A stretch of 64,000 nucleotides of DNA, from assembly GCF_009184425.1 (NCBI RefSeq), contig NZ_WELG01000001.1:1-64000 (forward strand), in the 5' to 3' direction. The notes below the pieces were generated by a model, which saw only the letters and a list, made by a program, of their open reading frames with translations, was not told the DNA's origin and did not search any database. The position numbers and the translations under genes were made by a program. Positions 45,427 to 53,187 of the stretch are shown piece after piece. This stretch comes from Flagellimonas olearia (GTDB taxonomy: Bacteria > Bacteroidota > Bacteroidia > Flavobacteriales > Flavobacteriaceae). How positions within the stretch are numbered: the stretch's first letter is position 1; each line of letters opens with the position of its first letter.

Positions 45427-46572
45427 ATGAAATCTAAAAAACTACTTTACACCCTATGTGGTTCGGTCCTTCTCTTTTTTGGAGTTAAAAGCGTTCAGGC
45501 GCAAGGATGTGTGGCCATTAGGCATTTTTCCTCATGTGTGGGCAATACTTTGGAAAGCAATTTGTTAGGTCCTGGTGATATCCAAATTGGCACTAACTAT
45601 CGCTATTTTAAATCGTTTAGACATTTTAGGGGAACGGAGGAAGAACCGGACAGGGTTGCCAATGGATCCGAGGTGATCAACCATTCCCATTCGTGGGATT
45701 TTTTCCTCACGTATGGGATTACGGACCGATTGTATACCAGCATTACCATTCCTACGGTAATCAACACCAGATCTTCTTTATATGAGCATGGAAGGGAGGA
45801 ACGGAACATGACCTATTCCAGAGGTCTGGCAGACATAAGGGTCGGTGTGGGCTATTGGTTGTTCGATTTGGAAAAACACCAGAACGGAAACTTGGCTTTG
45901 GGTCTGGGATTGAAATTGCCCACCGGAAACTACAACGCCTCGGACATATTTTACAATGTGGGGCCAGAAGGAAGCCCCCAAGTAAGACCTGTAGATCAAA
46001 GTATCCAACCGGGCGATGGTGGTTTCGGGATTACCTTGGATTTCCAATTTTACCAAAAGATAGCCGAAAAGTTTTTTGCCTATGGAGGGGGGTTCTATTT
46101 GCTCAACCCTAGGGAAACCAACGGAACGAGAACGTTTCGGGAAACCTTGAGCCCCATTCTTGAGAATGAGGCCATCATGGCCGTTCCAGACCAATTCTCG
46201 GTACGGGCTGGGGTGAGCCATAGCTTCTCTAACACCATCTCTGGGTCTTTGGGAGCACGATATGAAGGCGTTCCCGTAAAGGATCTTATAGGCGGCAATG
46301 AAGGATTTAGGAGACCGGGGAATGTACTCTCCATAGATCCTGGAATTGCTTTCATGAAAAATAGTTTCTCATTGAACCTGAATGTACCCTTCGCGGTGCG
46401 GAGAGATCGTCCACAAAGTGTCACCGATAAACAAACTGAGGAAGCCACCGGAAACCCAAGGAACGGTGACGCCGCCTTTGCGGACTATTTGATCAATGTT
46501 GGGGTGTCCTATCGGTTTGCCAACAAAAAAGTAAAAGTGGATCCAGCCTTGATGAACGAATTCAAAAATTAG
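45427..46572 (+). CDS. exported outer-membrane transporter/porin-like barrel
   Basis: A 381-residue protein with a signal peptide ending VQAQ (residue 26). The mature part is strand-rich (IGTNYRYFKSFRHFRG, TYGITDRLYTSITIPTV, LADIRVGVGYWLFD, GLGLKLPTGNYN), as in MetA-of-phenol-degradation/transporter-type barrels. Four mature cysteines are absent except Cys28 and Cys36, which could form a disulfide (GCVAIRHFSSC). The next gene starts nine bases after the stop. The substrate is unknown. Confidence 0.75.
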   Translation: MKSKKLLYTLCGSVLLFFGVKSVQAQGCVAIRHFSSCVGNTLESNLLGPGDIQIGTNYRYFKSFRHFRGTEEEPDRVANGSEVINHSHSWDFFLTYGITDRLYTSITIPTVINTRSSLYEHGREERNMTYSRGLADIRVGVGYWLFDLEKHQNGNLALGLGLKLPTGNYNASDIFYNVGPEGSPQVRPVDQSIQPGDGGFGITLDFQFYQKIAEKFFAYGGGFYLLNPRETNGTRTFRETLSPILENEAIMAVPDQFSVRAGVSHSFSNTISGSLGARYEGVPVKDLIGGNEGFRRPGNVLSIDPGIAFMKNSFSLNLNVPFAVRRDRPQSVTDKQTEEATGNPRNGDAAFADYLINVGVSYRFANKKVKVDPALMNEFKN

Positions 46573-46580
46573 GAGATAGT

Positions 46581-47090
46581 ATGAAGCAGACCGCAAAGCA
46601 CAATTTTCTGGCAATTACCATTGGGGTGGTATATCTGTGGTTTGGGGCCCTTAAGTTTTTTCCGGACCTCAGTCCGGCCGAAGGCTTGGCCAAGAGTACC
46701 ATCCATATGCTCACATTTGGGCTTATTCCGGATGCTGTTTCCATAATTTTATTGGCCCTTTGGGAAACCATGATAGGGGTATGCCTGATATTTAACCTAT
46801 GGCGCAGGACCATGGCGGTATTGGCCTTGGTGCATATGGTGTTCACTTTTACACCTTTGCTTTTCTTCCCCGACCAGGCCTTTGGGGAAGGGCCTTTATA
46901 TCTCACGCTGGTGGGGCAGTACATTATTAAGAACCTTATCATCATAGCGGCACTTTTAAATCTTGTTGACTTTAGTGCGGAGAACATCAAAAACAAGCTC
47001 AAATATTCAATTCCGTCACCAGCAGGACTCCATCGTTTAGGATTGATTGGTGAAAGGATCCATCAAAAAAATCTCAAAAAAAGTAAATGA
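46581..47090 (+). CDS. DoxX-like integral membrane protein
   Basis: A 169-residue protein with four membrane helices in DoxX-like/YkgB arrangement: ITIGVVYLWFGALKFFPD, then helices near residues 50-72, 78-95 and 113-132. The WFGALKF motif is characteristic. DoxX proteins have been linked to quinone-dependent oxidation of thiosulfate and sulfide and to redox stress. Its stop overlaps the TonB receptor ATG as ATGA, so the three genes form an operon. Confidence 0.78.
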   Translation: MKQTAKHNFLAITIGVVYLWFGALKFFPDLSPAEGLAKSTIHMLTFGLIPDAVSIILLALWETMIGVCLIFNLWRRTMAVLALVHMVFTFTPLLFFPDQAFGEGPLYLTLVGQYIIKNLIIIAALLNLVDFSAENIKNKLKYSIPSPAGLHRLGLIGERIHQKNLKKSK

Positions 47091-49738
47091 TACAACAAAG
47101 GCAATCCCACTTACTGGGAACCCTCCTATGCTTTCTATTTTTAAGTATTTCCTCTTTTTCGCAAACCAAACTCACCGGTAGGGTAGTTGACGCGACCGAT
47201 TTACAACCCTTGATCGGGGCGCAAATTATTTTGCAGAATGGTCAATTGGGGGGTGTCACCAATGAAAGCGGATACTTCGAATTCAATGTCGATACAGAAA
47301 CACAAAGCATCCTGATAAAGTATTTGGGATATGAAGAAAAGCAGATTACCATAACCCCTACCACCAGTGATTTGGGAACCCTGGAACTGAACAGGGCCAA
47401 TACCACATTGGAAGAGGTCATTGTGAGCGCTTCGCCCCAAAACTTTAAAGAGGAGTTTAAGGGCAGTAATTTTCGTATTAATCCGGTTGCATTAAAGAGA
47501 ATTAACCCACTGAGTACGGAAGAAGTATTGCGTACCATTCCAGGGGTCAACATTGTTGGGGACATGGGATTGTCCAACAGGCCCAACATCAGTATACGTG
47601 GTTCTTGGGGGCGACGATCAAAAAAGGTATTGCTCATGGAGGATGGGACACCATCTGCCCCGGCACCGTATATAGCTCCAGGCGCCTATTACAATCCTGT
47701 GAGTGACAGAATCGCTTCCATAGAAGTGTACAAGGGGGCGGACATGCTCAAGTACGGACCCAATAACATGTATGGGGCGGTAAACTACATTACTGCCTTG
47801 CCACCCCAAAAACCCACCTTACGGTTAAAACTCACGGGAGGTCAACGCAATTATTCATCAGGACTGTTCTCCTATGGAGGTACTTGGAACAATATTGGCG
47901 GACTGGTGGAAGGTGTTTATAAGAAGTTCGATGGATTCACGGACAATTCCTCTGTGGAAATATTGAATCTGAACGCCAAGATTTTTGCCAAATTATCCGA
48001 GAATCAATCCTTGTATTTTAAGGTAAGTGGACAATTTGAGGATAACCAGGCCTCTTTGAGTTCCCAGACCCCGTTTACCTTTGAGACCGATCCCACTCAA
48101 AATCCATTGGATGCCGATCAGTTTACCATGAGGCGATATGGGGTGGATATCATCCACAAGTGGTTGCCCACGGAGCAATCCAGTTTTACGACCAAGGTGT
48201 ATGCTTCCGATTTTGAAAGGGATTGGTGGCGACAGGTCACAACCAAGGTAAGGGCCTCTGAGGTGCAGGCTTATGTGGGCCCAGAAATTTTTAACGAGCG
48301 GTATGGCTATCTAAATGGAAAATCTTTTGATGATGAGGATTATGTTATCGTGGGCCGTGTGGTGAACGGATTGGAAAGTACTACAGATAGTCGTTGGATA
48401 TACAGGGTGTCGGGAATAAAGGAAACTTTCAAGACGGCATGGGAGGCCTTCAATGCCCCCAGTCATTTTGAAGCCAGCATCAATCTTCATAGGGAAACGT
48501 TTAAGGATGTGTTCTTGGAGGCCGATAACACCCGATGGGCACGCTATGGAACGGCTACCAAAGACCTTTGGTATCGATTATGGTCCGTAAATGGCTATGT
48601 AAGGAACGAGTTTCAAATAGGTAAGATAGGCGTCATTCCCATTTTACGCTTTGAACATGTGGACATGTACCGTCAAGATTTGATTGCACAAGCCCAAGAC
48701 CCCACCCTTCAAGGTACAACAGAGGGTAGGGAGCCCAATGTGTATGATCAGTTTTTACCGGGACTCACCATCAACCATGAATATAAGAACGGAGAATTCT
48801 TTGGGAGCATCTATCAGGGAATGATCGCCCCATCCAAAGTATTTGGTTTTTTGGTGGAACAGGATGGCGTGGTGACCAACCCGCTTGAGGGGCAGAGCAT
48901 AAACATTGACCCGGAACTGAGTTGGAACAAGGAAGTGGGATGGCGTGGCAGTCTTTTTGATAATTGTATCAATGGGCAACTGACTTATTTTCACAATGCC
49001 AGTCGAAATTTTTATGCCGGTGGGCGCAATGAGGTGTTTCAAGAGTTAGGCAAAATCAATGTACAAGGAGTGGAAATGGCCTTTAATGCCGAAGTTTTGA
49101 ACGATGGAGGGCATCAACTCCATTTGTTGGGAAACCTTACCTACATGCATTCCAAGGTAAAAGAAGGTAGGCTGGAAGACAAAGATCTTTTTTCCCAAGT
49201 GGTGCATAGCACGGACACCCAAAATGAATATATCCAGAAAGTGAATTCGAACCGGAATGCCTATGAGGTTTATGCCGATAATGGAGGAGGGGAGACCTTA
49301 CTGACGGATGCAACTTTGGATGCTTCGGATTTTCCCAACATTACCAGGAGCATTATCACCTTTGGGGATGAAGGCATCAAAGATGCCGAGGCACCCTACA
49401 CGCCCAAAATCAATATGACCATTGGTCTAAACCATGATTGGAAAGGATGGTCAAGTGGTATCAATTTGCATTATGTGGGTGAACAGTTTACCGAGTTCCA
49501 CAATTTTGAACAGGAATCGGCGGATGGCGCCATTGGAAAATTGCCATCATTTACCACGGTGGACGCCTTTGTCAACTATGATTTTAAGCTGGGTGACCAA
49601 ATGGACGCCACAGTTTTTGTGAACGGGAAGAACATAACGGACCGGGTGTACCGGGCATCGCGGTTGAACAGGGCCACTTCTGGGGTTTTTGCAGGAGGAT
49701 TTCGGCAAATCATATTCGGAATCAACCTGAAAATATAA
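47087..49738 (+). CDS. TonB-dependent receptor, FecA-like with CarboxypepD_reg N-domain
   Basis: An 883-residue outer-membrane receptor with a signal peptide ending SFSQ. An N-terminal carboxypeptidase-regulatory-like domain (residues about 28-105: TGRVVDATDLQPLIGAQI, ESGYFEFNVD) is followed by the plug (about 115-225, with SPQNFKEEFKG as TonB-box region, EEVLRTIPGVNIVGD, PNISIRGSWGRRSKKVLLMEDG) and a 22-strand barrel ending FRQIIFGINLKI. The closest family is ferric-citrate/siderophore-type receptors, but the missing N-terminal STN signalling domain argues against FecR-controlled transcription. Ligand unknown. Confidence 0.9.
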   Translation: MIQQRQSHLLGTLLCFLFLSISSFSQTKLTGRVVDATDLQPLIGAQIILQNGQLGGVTNESGYFEFNVDTETQSILIKYLGYEEKQITITPTTSDLGTLELNRANTTLEEVIVSASPQNFKEEFKGSNFRINPVALKRINPLSTEEVLRTIPGVNIVGDMGLSNRPNISIRGSWGRRSKKVLLMEDGTPSAPAPYIAPGAYYNPVSDRIASIEVYKGADMLKYGPNNMYGAVNYITALPPQKPTLRLKLTGGQRNYSSGLFSYGGTWNNIGGLVEGVYKKFDGFTDNSSVEILNLNAKIFAKLSENQSLYFKVSGQFEDNQASLSSQTPFTFETDPTQNPLDADQFTMRRYGVDIIHKWLPTEQSSFTTKVYASDFERDWWRQVTTKVRASEVQAYVGPEIFNERYGYLNGKSFDDEDYVIVGRVVNGLESTTDSRWIYRVSGIKETFKTAWEAFNAPSHFEASINLHRETFKDVFLEADNTRWARYGTATKDLWYRLWSVNGYVRNEFQIGKIGVIPILRFEHVDMYRQDLIAQAQDPTLQGTTEGREPNVYDQFLPGLTINHEYKNGEFFGSIYQGMIAPSKVFGFLVEQDGVVTNPLEGQSINIDPELSWNKEVGWRGSLFDNCINGQLTYFHNASRNFYAGGRNEVFQELGKINVQGVEMAFNAEVLNDGGHQLHLLGNLTYMHSKVKEGRLEDKDLFSQVVHSTDTQNEYIQKVNSNRNAYEVYADNGGGETLLTDATLDASDFPNITRSIITFGDEGIKDAEAPYTPKINMTIGLNHDWKGWSSGINLHYVGEQFTEFHNFEQESADGAIGKLPSFTTVDAFVNYDFKLGDQMDATVFVNGKNITDRVYRASRLNRATSGVFAGGFRQIIFGINLKI

Positions 49739-49767
49739 GTCAGCCTTTTGATGGTTCCTAAGGATGG

Positions 49768-50490
49768 CTACAGCACTTCTGCTTTTAGGATATAAACGCT
49801 TTTCCAAGGCCAGTCCCCATCGCCAACGGGAACTTGATTTATGGCATCCACTACATCCATTCCTTCAATCACACGGCCAAAGGGCGTGTAAGCACCATCC
49901 AAATGGTAGGAGCCTGGTTTGGTGACCACAATAAAAAATTCATACGGGGAGGCCAATTTGTGGGGATTGTCCCGCTCGCTACTGGGCATGGATATAGTAC
50001 CTCTATGGTGTTTGTGCCCTTTTTGGGTATCGGGCGGAAGCAGGTATCTTCCTATTTTTCCTCGCTTTTGGGCCGTTTTTTTGTCATCGGAATTTCCTCC
50101 TTGGATGATAAAATCCTTCACCACTCGATGAAATTGGGTGCTATCAAAATACTTCTTGCGGGCCAGATAAATAAAGTTTGCCTTGTGATAAGGAACATTG
50201 TCAAAGAGCTCAATGGTAAAGCTTCCCATGGTAGTGGTGAGTTTTACCTTGTCCTTCTTAAGGTTCTTGGCATAATCAAAAAAGAAGTCGATGGCATTTT
50301 CCTCATCCAACACAAAGGCTTCTTCTTTTTCCTCTTCGGGCTCAGGGGTTTTATTGCTTTCAGCTGGGATGGAATCCTTTTTAAAGCTGGTTTCCGTTGT
50401 TTTGGATGTATCTTTTTTAGGGTTTTCTCCACAGGATACCAGAAAAAATAATAGTATACTTGTGGCCAAAGCCGATGCTTTCAATACCAT
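49768..50490 (-). CDS. periplasmic cyclophilin-type peptidyl-prolyl isomerase (lipoprotein)
   Basis: A 240-residue lipoprotein (signal ending FLVSC, Cys20). A Glu/Lys/Thr-rich linker (residues 22-75) leads to a cyclophilin domain with VKLTTTMGSFTIELF, FHRVVKDFIIQGGN (the catalytic Arg), YEFFIVVTKPGSYHLDGAYTPFGRVIEGMDVV. It catalyses proline isomerisation in envelope proteins. The start codon shares the tetramer CATG (50488-50491) with the divergent Nudix gene; no upstream start exists in the frame, while a TTG at codon 3 is possible. Confidence 0.9.
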   Translation of the reverse strand: MVLKASALATSILLFFLVSCGENPKKDTSKTTETSFKKDSIPAESNKTPEPEEEKEEAFVLDEENAIDFFFDYAKNLKKDKVKLTTTMGSFTIELFDNVPYHKANFIYLARKKYFDSTQFHRVVKDFIIQGGNSDDKKTAQKRGKIGRYLLPPDTQKGHKHHRGTISMPSSERDNPHKLASPYEFFIVVTKPGSYHLDGAYTPFGRVIEGMDVVDAINQVPVGDGDWPWKSVYILKAEVL

Positions 50491-51130
50491 GAATTTTATC
50501 GATTTTAGTGAAATAGCCCTAAAAATAAAAGATCTTCCCCTACCTGGGGAGGAATCCCACTATAAAATGTCCCCGGAACTTCGGGTGCAATGGTTAAAAT
50601 CCAATAAGGTAGAGGAAATAAAAACCAAGAAGGCTGGGGTCATGGCCCTATTTTATCCAGATGTGGAACAAGAAGCAAGGTTGCTGCTGATTCTTCGTAA
50701 GGCTTACGAAGGCGTGCATTCCAACCAAGTAGGGTTTCCGGGTGGCAAGGTGGAGCGTGAGGACCGGGACCTTTTGGACACGGCGCTTCGCGAGACCCAT
50801 GAAGAGGTTGGGGTAGTCCCTACGTCAGTTGAGGTGATCAAGGAACTCAGCAATGTGTATATTCCCCCAAGCAATTTTATGGTAACTCCTTTCATGGGAA
50901 TCTATCCAGAACCAGAACCTTTTGTCCTCCAGGAAACCGAAGTGGAACGTTTGGTGGAGGTATATGTAAAGGATTTTTTGGATGATGCCAACCTGATTGA
51001 GGAAATCCTGACCACTTCCTACGCAAAAAACATTCGTGTACCCGCTTATAAATTAAATGGTTATACTGTTTGGGGTGCTACGGCCATGATGCTGAGCGAG
51101 ATTAGGGAACTTTTACGGCAAGTGCTTTGA
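50489..51130 (+). CDS. Nudix hydrolase, CoA pyrophosphatase family
   Basis: A 213-residue enzyme with the CoA-pyrophosphatase signature upstream of the Nudix box: LLLILRKAYEGVHSNQVGFPGG, and the Nudix box GGKVEREDRDLLDTALRETHEEVG at about residues 85-108 (REXXEE core). The C-terminal domain (PAYKLNGYTVWGATAMML) also fits. It probably hydrolyses CoA and derivatives to 3',5'-ADP and phosphopantetheine. The start MNFIDFSEIALKIKD and LPLPGEESHYKMSP matches flavobacterial orthologues; a longer frame from 50291 runs antisense to the cyclophilin and is rejected. Confidence 0.9.
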   Translation: MNFIDFSEIALKIKDLPLPGEESHYKMSPELRVQWLKSNKVEEIKTKKAGVMALFYPDVEQEARLLLILRKAYEGVHSNQVGFPGGKVEREDRDLLDTALRETHEEVGVVPTSVEVIKELSNVYIPPSNFMVTPFMGIYPEPEPFVLQETEVERLVEVYVKDFLDDANLIEEILTTSYAKNIRVPAYKLNGYTVWGATAMMLSEIRELLRQVL

Positions 51131-51141
51131 CCGCTATTTTG

Positions 51142-51149
51142 TAAATTTG
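51142..51149 (+). promoter_or_regulatory. -7 box of the PlsC-like gene
   Basis: TAAATTTG matches TAnnTTTG 18 bases before ATG 51167, in the 36-base gap after the Nudix gene. A TTG is present only 12 bases upstream, too close for a normal -33 element. Confidence 0.4.
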
Positions 51150-51166
51150 CCCCCAACAATTGTACT

Positions 51167-51979
51167 ATGGGTCTATTCAAGAAAAATCCTTTTGGTCATA
51201 TCCTGTTTTTAAAACGCTGGTTGATACGCGTTGCGGGAGCAATGACCCATCAGCGTTATAAAGGATTCAATACCCTTGAAATAGAAGGCTCCCAGGTGAT
51301 ACGTGACCTGCCGGAGACCAATGTGCTTTTTGTAAGCAATCACCAGACCTATTTTGCCGATGTTGTGGCCATGTTCCACGTTTTCAATGCCAGTTTGAAG
51401 GGGAGGGACGATTCCATTAAAAATTTGGCCTATCTCTGGAATCCCAAGCTCAATATCTACTATGTAGCGGCCAAGGAAACCATGAAGAAAAGCTTGCTCA
51501 CCAAGATTTTGGCCTATGCGGGATCTATAAGCATTGAGCGCACATGGCGTGCCGATGGGCAGGATGTAAACCGTCAGGTGAAATTCAGTGACATTAGCAA
51601 TATAGCCAAGGCCTTGGATGATGGGTGGGTGATCACCTTCCCCCAAGGTACCACAACCCCTTGGAAACCCTTGCGAAAGGGAACGGCCCATATTATAAAA
51701 CGATACAAACCCGTGGTAGTGCCGGTGGTCATTGATGGGTTTAGACGTTCGTTTGATAAAAAGGGACTTCGGGTCAAAAAGAAAGGTATTTTGCAGTCCA
51801 TGCAGATCAAACCGCCTTTGGATATCGATTATGACAATGAGTCCATTGATTCCATCTTGGAAAAATTGGAATACGCTATTGAGCAGCATCCTTCTTTCTT
51901 AAAGGTCATCTCCAAAGAAGAATTGGCGGCCTACGAAGCCGAAAATCAAAAAAGAAGATACAGCTATCGGGGCGATTAG
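51167..51979 (+). CDS. lysophosphatidic-acid acyltransferase-like (PlsC family)
   Basis: A 270-residue enzyme of the PlsC/LPLAT family. The catalytic motif is His59-x4-Asp64 (SNHQTYFAD), and a variant of the EGTR region is FPQGTTTPWKPLRKGTA. Additional family motifs include IKRYKPVVVPVVIDGFRR. There is little hydrophobic sequence, so it is peripheral. It may acylate lysophosphatidic acid, but flavobacteria also use relatives for ornithine or other lipids. The stop overlaps that of the convergent membrane-protein gene by four bases. Confidence 0.85.
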   Translation: MGLFKKNPFGHILFLKRWLIRVAGAMTHQRYKGFNTLEIEGSQVIRDLPETNVLFVSNHQTYFADVVAMFHVFNASLKGRDDSIKNLAYLWNPKLNIYYVAAKETMKKSLLTKILAYAGSISIERTWRADGQDVNRQVKFSDISNIAKALDDGWVITFPQGTTTPWKPLRKGTAHIIKRYKPVVVPVVIDGFRRSFDKKGLRVKKKGILQSMQIKPPLDIDYDNESIDSILEKLEYAIEQHPSFLKVISKEELAAYEAENQKRRYSYRGD

Positions 51980-52620
51980 ACTTCCAATTGTTCCAGTTCC
52001 CTATAATTTTGTTTGAGTCGTTTTAAAAGAATGCCGTAGAGCAGTCTATAGAAAAGCCATATCAGTAATAAAAGTAAGGCAATGAGCACTATGGATATGA
52101 TTACGACCATGACCCAAAAGAGGGTGGTGTCCCCATTTTGCACGGCATTTTCAACAATTTGCTGCCCCTTGGAGTCATAAATAAGGATTCCGTAAATGCT
52201 GATGATCATGGAGACGGTAAAAATGGCCAGGTTGAACCAAACATATTGGGTGACCGTTCTTTTGACATCCAGAATGGTCCTCATCAGTTTTTTGGAAGAG
52301 TCCGTGAAGGATATTTTACGGTAATTGGTATAGAACTTATAGATGAAATATAAAATGATGCCGTAGTTGATCAGGTTAAGTACTATGATGGCAGTATGGA
52401 TGTGCATCGCCTTGAGTTCCTCCATGGACTCGGTATCACTGAACATGATGTTAAGCCCCGCCCAGAATACAAATTCAATTAGGCTGATGTAAAAAATCCA
52501 TTTTACGATGGAAGATGATTTTTTCCATATCATCTTGTAGATTTCGTCATAGGTAAGTTTAGGAAGCTGCGCCTCCTTCTTTTGCCAGTCTTTTTTCAAG
52601 AGTTCCAATTCATCCACCAT
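51976..52620 (-). CDS. membrane protein co-transcribed with an ECF sigma factor
   Basis: A 214-residue protein with a soluble N-terminus (DELELLKKDWQKKEAQLPKLTYDEIYKM) and four membrane helices (residues about 37-57, 72-95, 125-150, 170-195). No zinc anti-sigma HxxxCxxC motif is present. Its position three bases downstream of a sigma factor gene suggests that it is the regulatory partner (anti-sigma-like), but this is inference. It converges with the PlsC gene with overlapping stop codons. Confidence 0.7.
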   Translation of the reverse strand: MVDELELLKKDWQKKEAQLPKLTYDEIYKMIWKKSSSIVKWIFYISLIEFVFWAGLNIMFSDTESMEELKAMHIHTAIIVLNLINYGIILYFIYKFYTNYRKISFTDSSKKLMRTILDVKRTVTQYVWFNLAIFTVSMIISIYGILIYDSKGQQIVENAVQNGDTTLFWVMVVIISIVLIALLLLLIWLFYRLLYGILLKRLKQNYRELEQLEV

Positions 52621-52623
52621 GGT

Positions 52624-53118
52624 CTACGGATTTAATATGGTTCTTAATTTGTTTTTCACCCGGTTCATTTTAACCCTTGCATTTACCTCGGTAATCCCCA
52701 AGGTTTCCGCTATTTCGGAATAATCTTTGTCTTCAAGATACAGAAATACCAACGCTTTGTCAATATCCCCAAGCTGTCTCACGGCATCATACATCAATTT
52801 CAACTGTCGTTCCTCCGTATCATCATAGGTGTCGGCCTTGATTTTGTGTACTACCGAATCATAATCTTGGGTCTGTACCCTTCTTTTTGATTTTCGATAC
52901 ATGGTAATGGCCGTGTTCAGGGCCACTCGGTACATCCATGTGCTGAATTTGGAGTCTCCCCTAAACTTCGGATAGGCTTTCCATAATTGTATGGTAATCT
53001 CTTGAAAGAGGTCACTATGGGAGTCCCTGTCGTTGGTATATAGGCTACATACTTTGTGAACAATATTTTGATTGTTCTCAAGCTCCGTCACAAAACGATG
53101 TTCCAGTTCTTTATTCAA
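52624..53118 (-). CDS. ECF-type RNA polymerase sigma factor
   Basis: A 164-residue sigma-70 family member. Region 2 includes SDLFQEITIQLWKAYPKFRGDSKFSTWMYRVALNTAI (DLFQE, WKAYPKF, FSTWMYRVALN), and region 4 has the HTH KDYSEIAETLGITEVNARVKMNR. The spacing between them is short, as for ECF factors. The start codon is TTG at 53118; no in-frame ATG precedes region 2. It probably autoregulates with the adjacent membrane partner. The target genes are unknown. Confidence 0.92.
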   Translation of the reverse strand: MNKELEHRFVTELENNQNIVHKVCSLYTNDRDSHSDLFQEITIQLWKAYPKFRGDSKFSTWMYRVALNTAITMYRKSKRRVQTQDYDSVVHKIKADTYDDTEERQLKLMYDAVRQLGDIDKALVFLYLEDKDYSEIAETLGITEVNARVKMNRVKNKLRTILNP

Positions 53119-53187
53119 TGGTTGGTAAGTGATTTGCTTATATGTAGCAATAAAACCGTTTTTGTTACACTACCCCAAAAAATGAGT

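Noticed and set aside
50291-50488. N-terminal extension of the Nudix hydrolase
   Set aside because: The added sequence is Ser-rich and antisense to the cyclophilin linker; the family start is at 50489.
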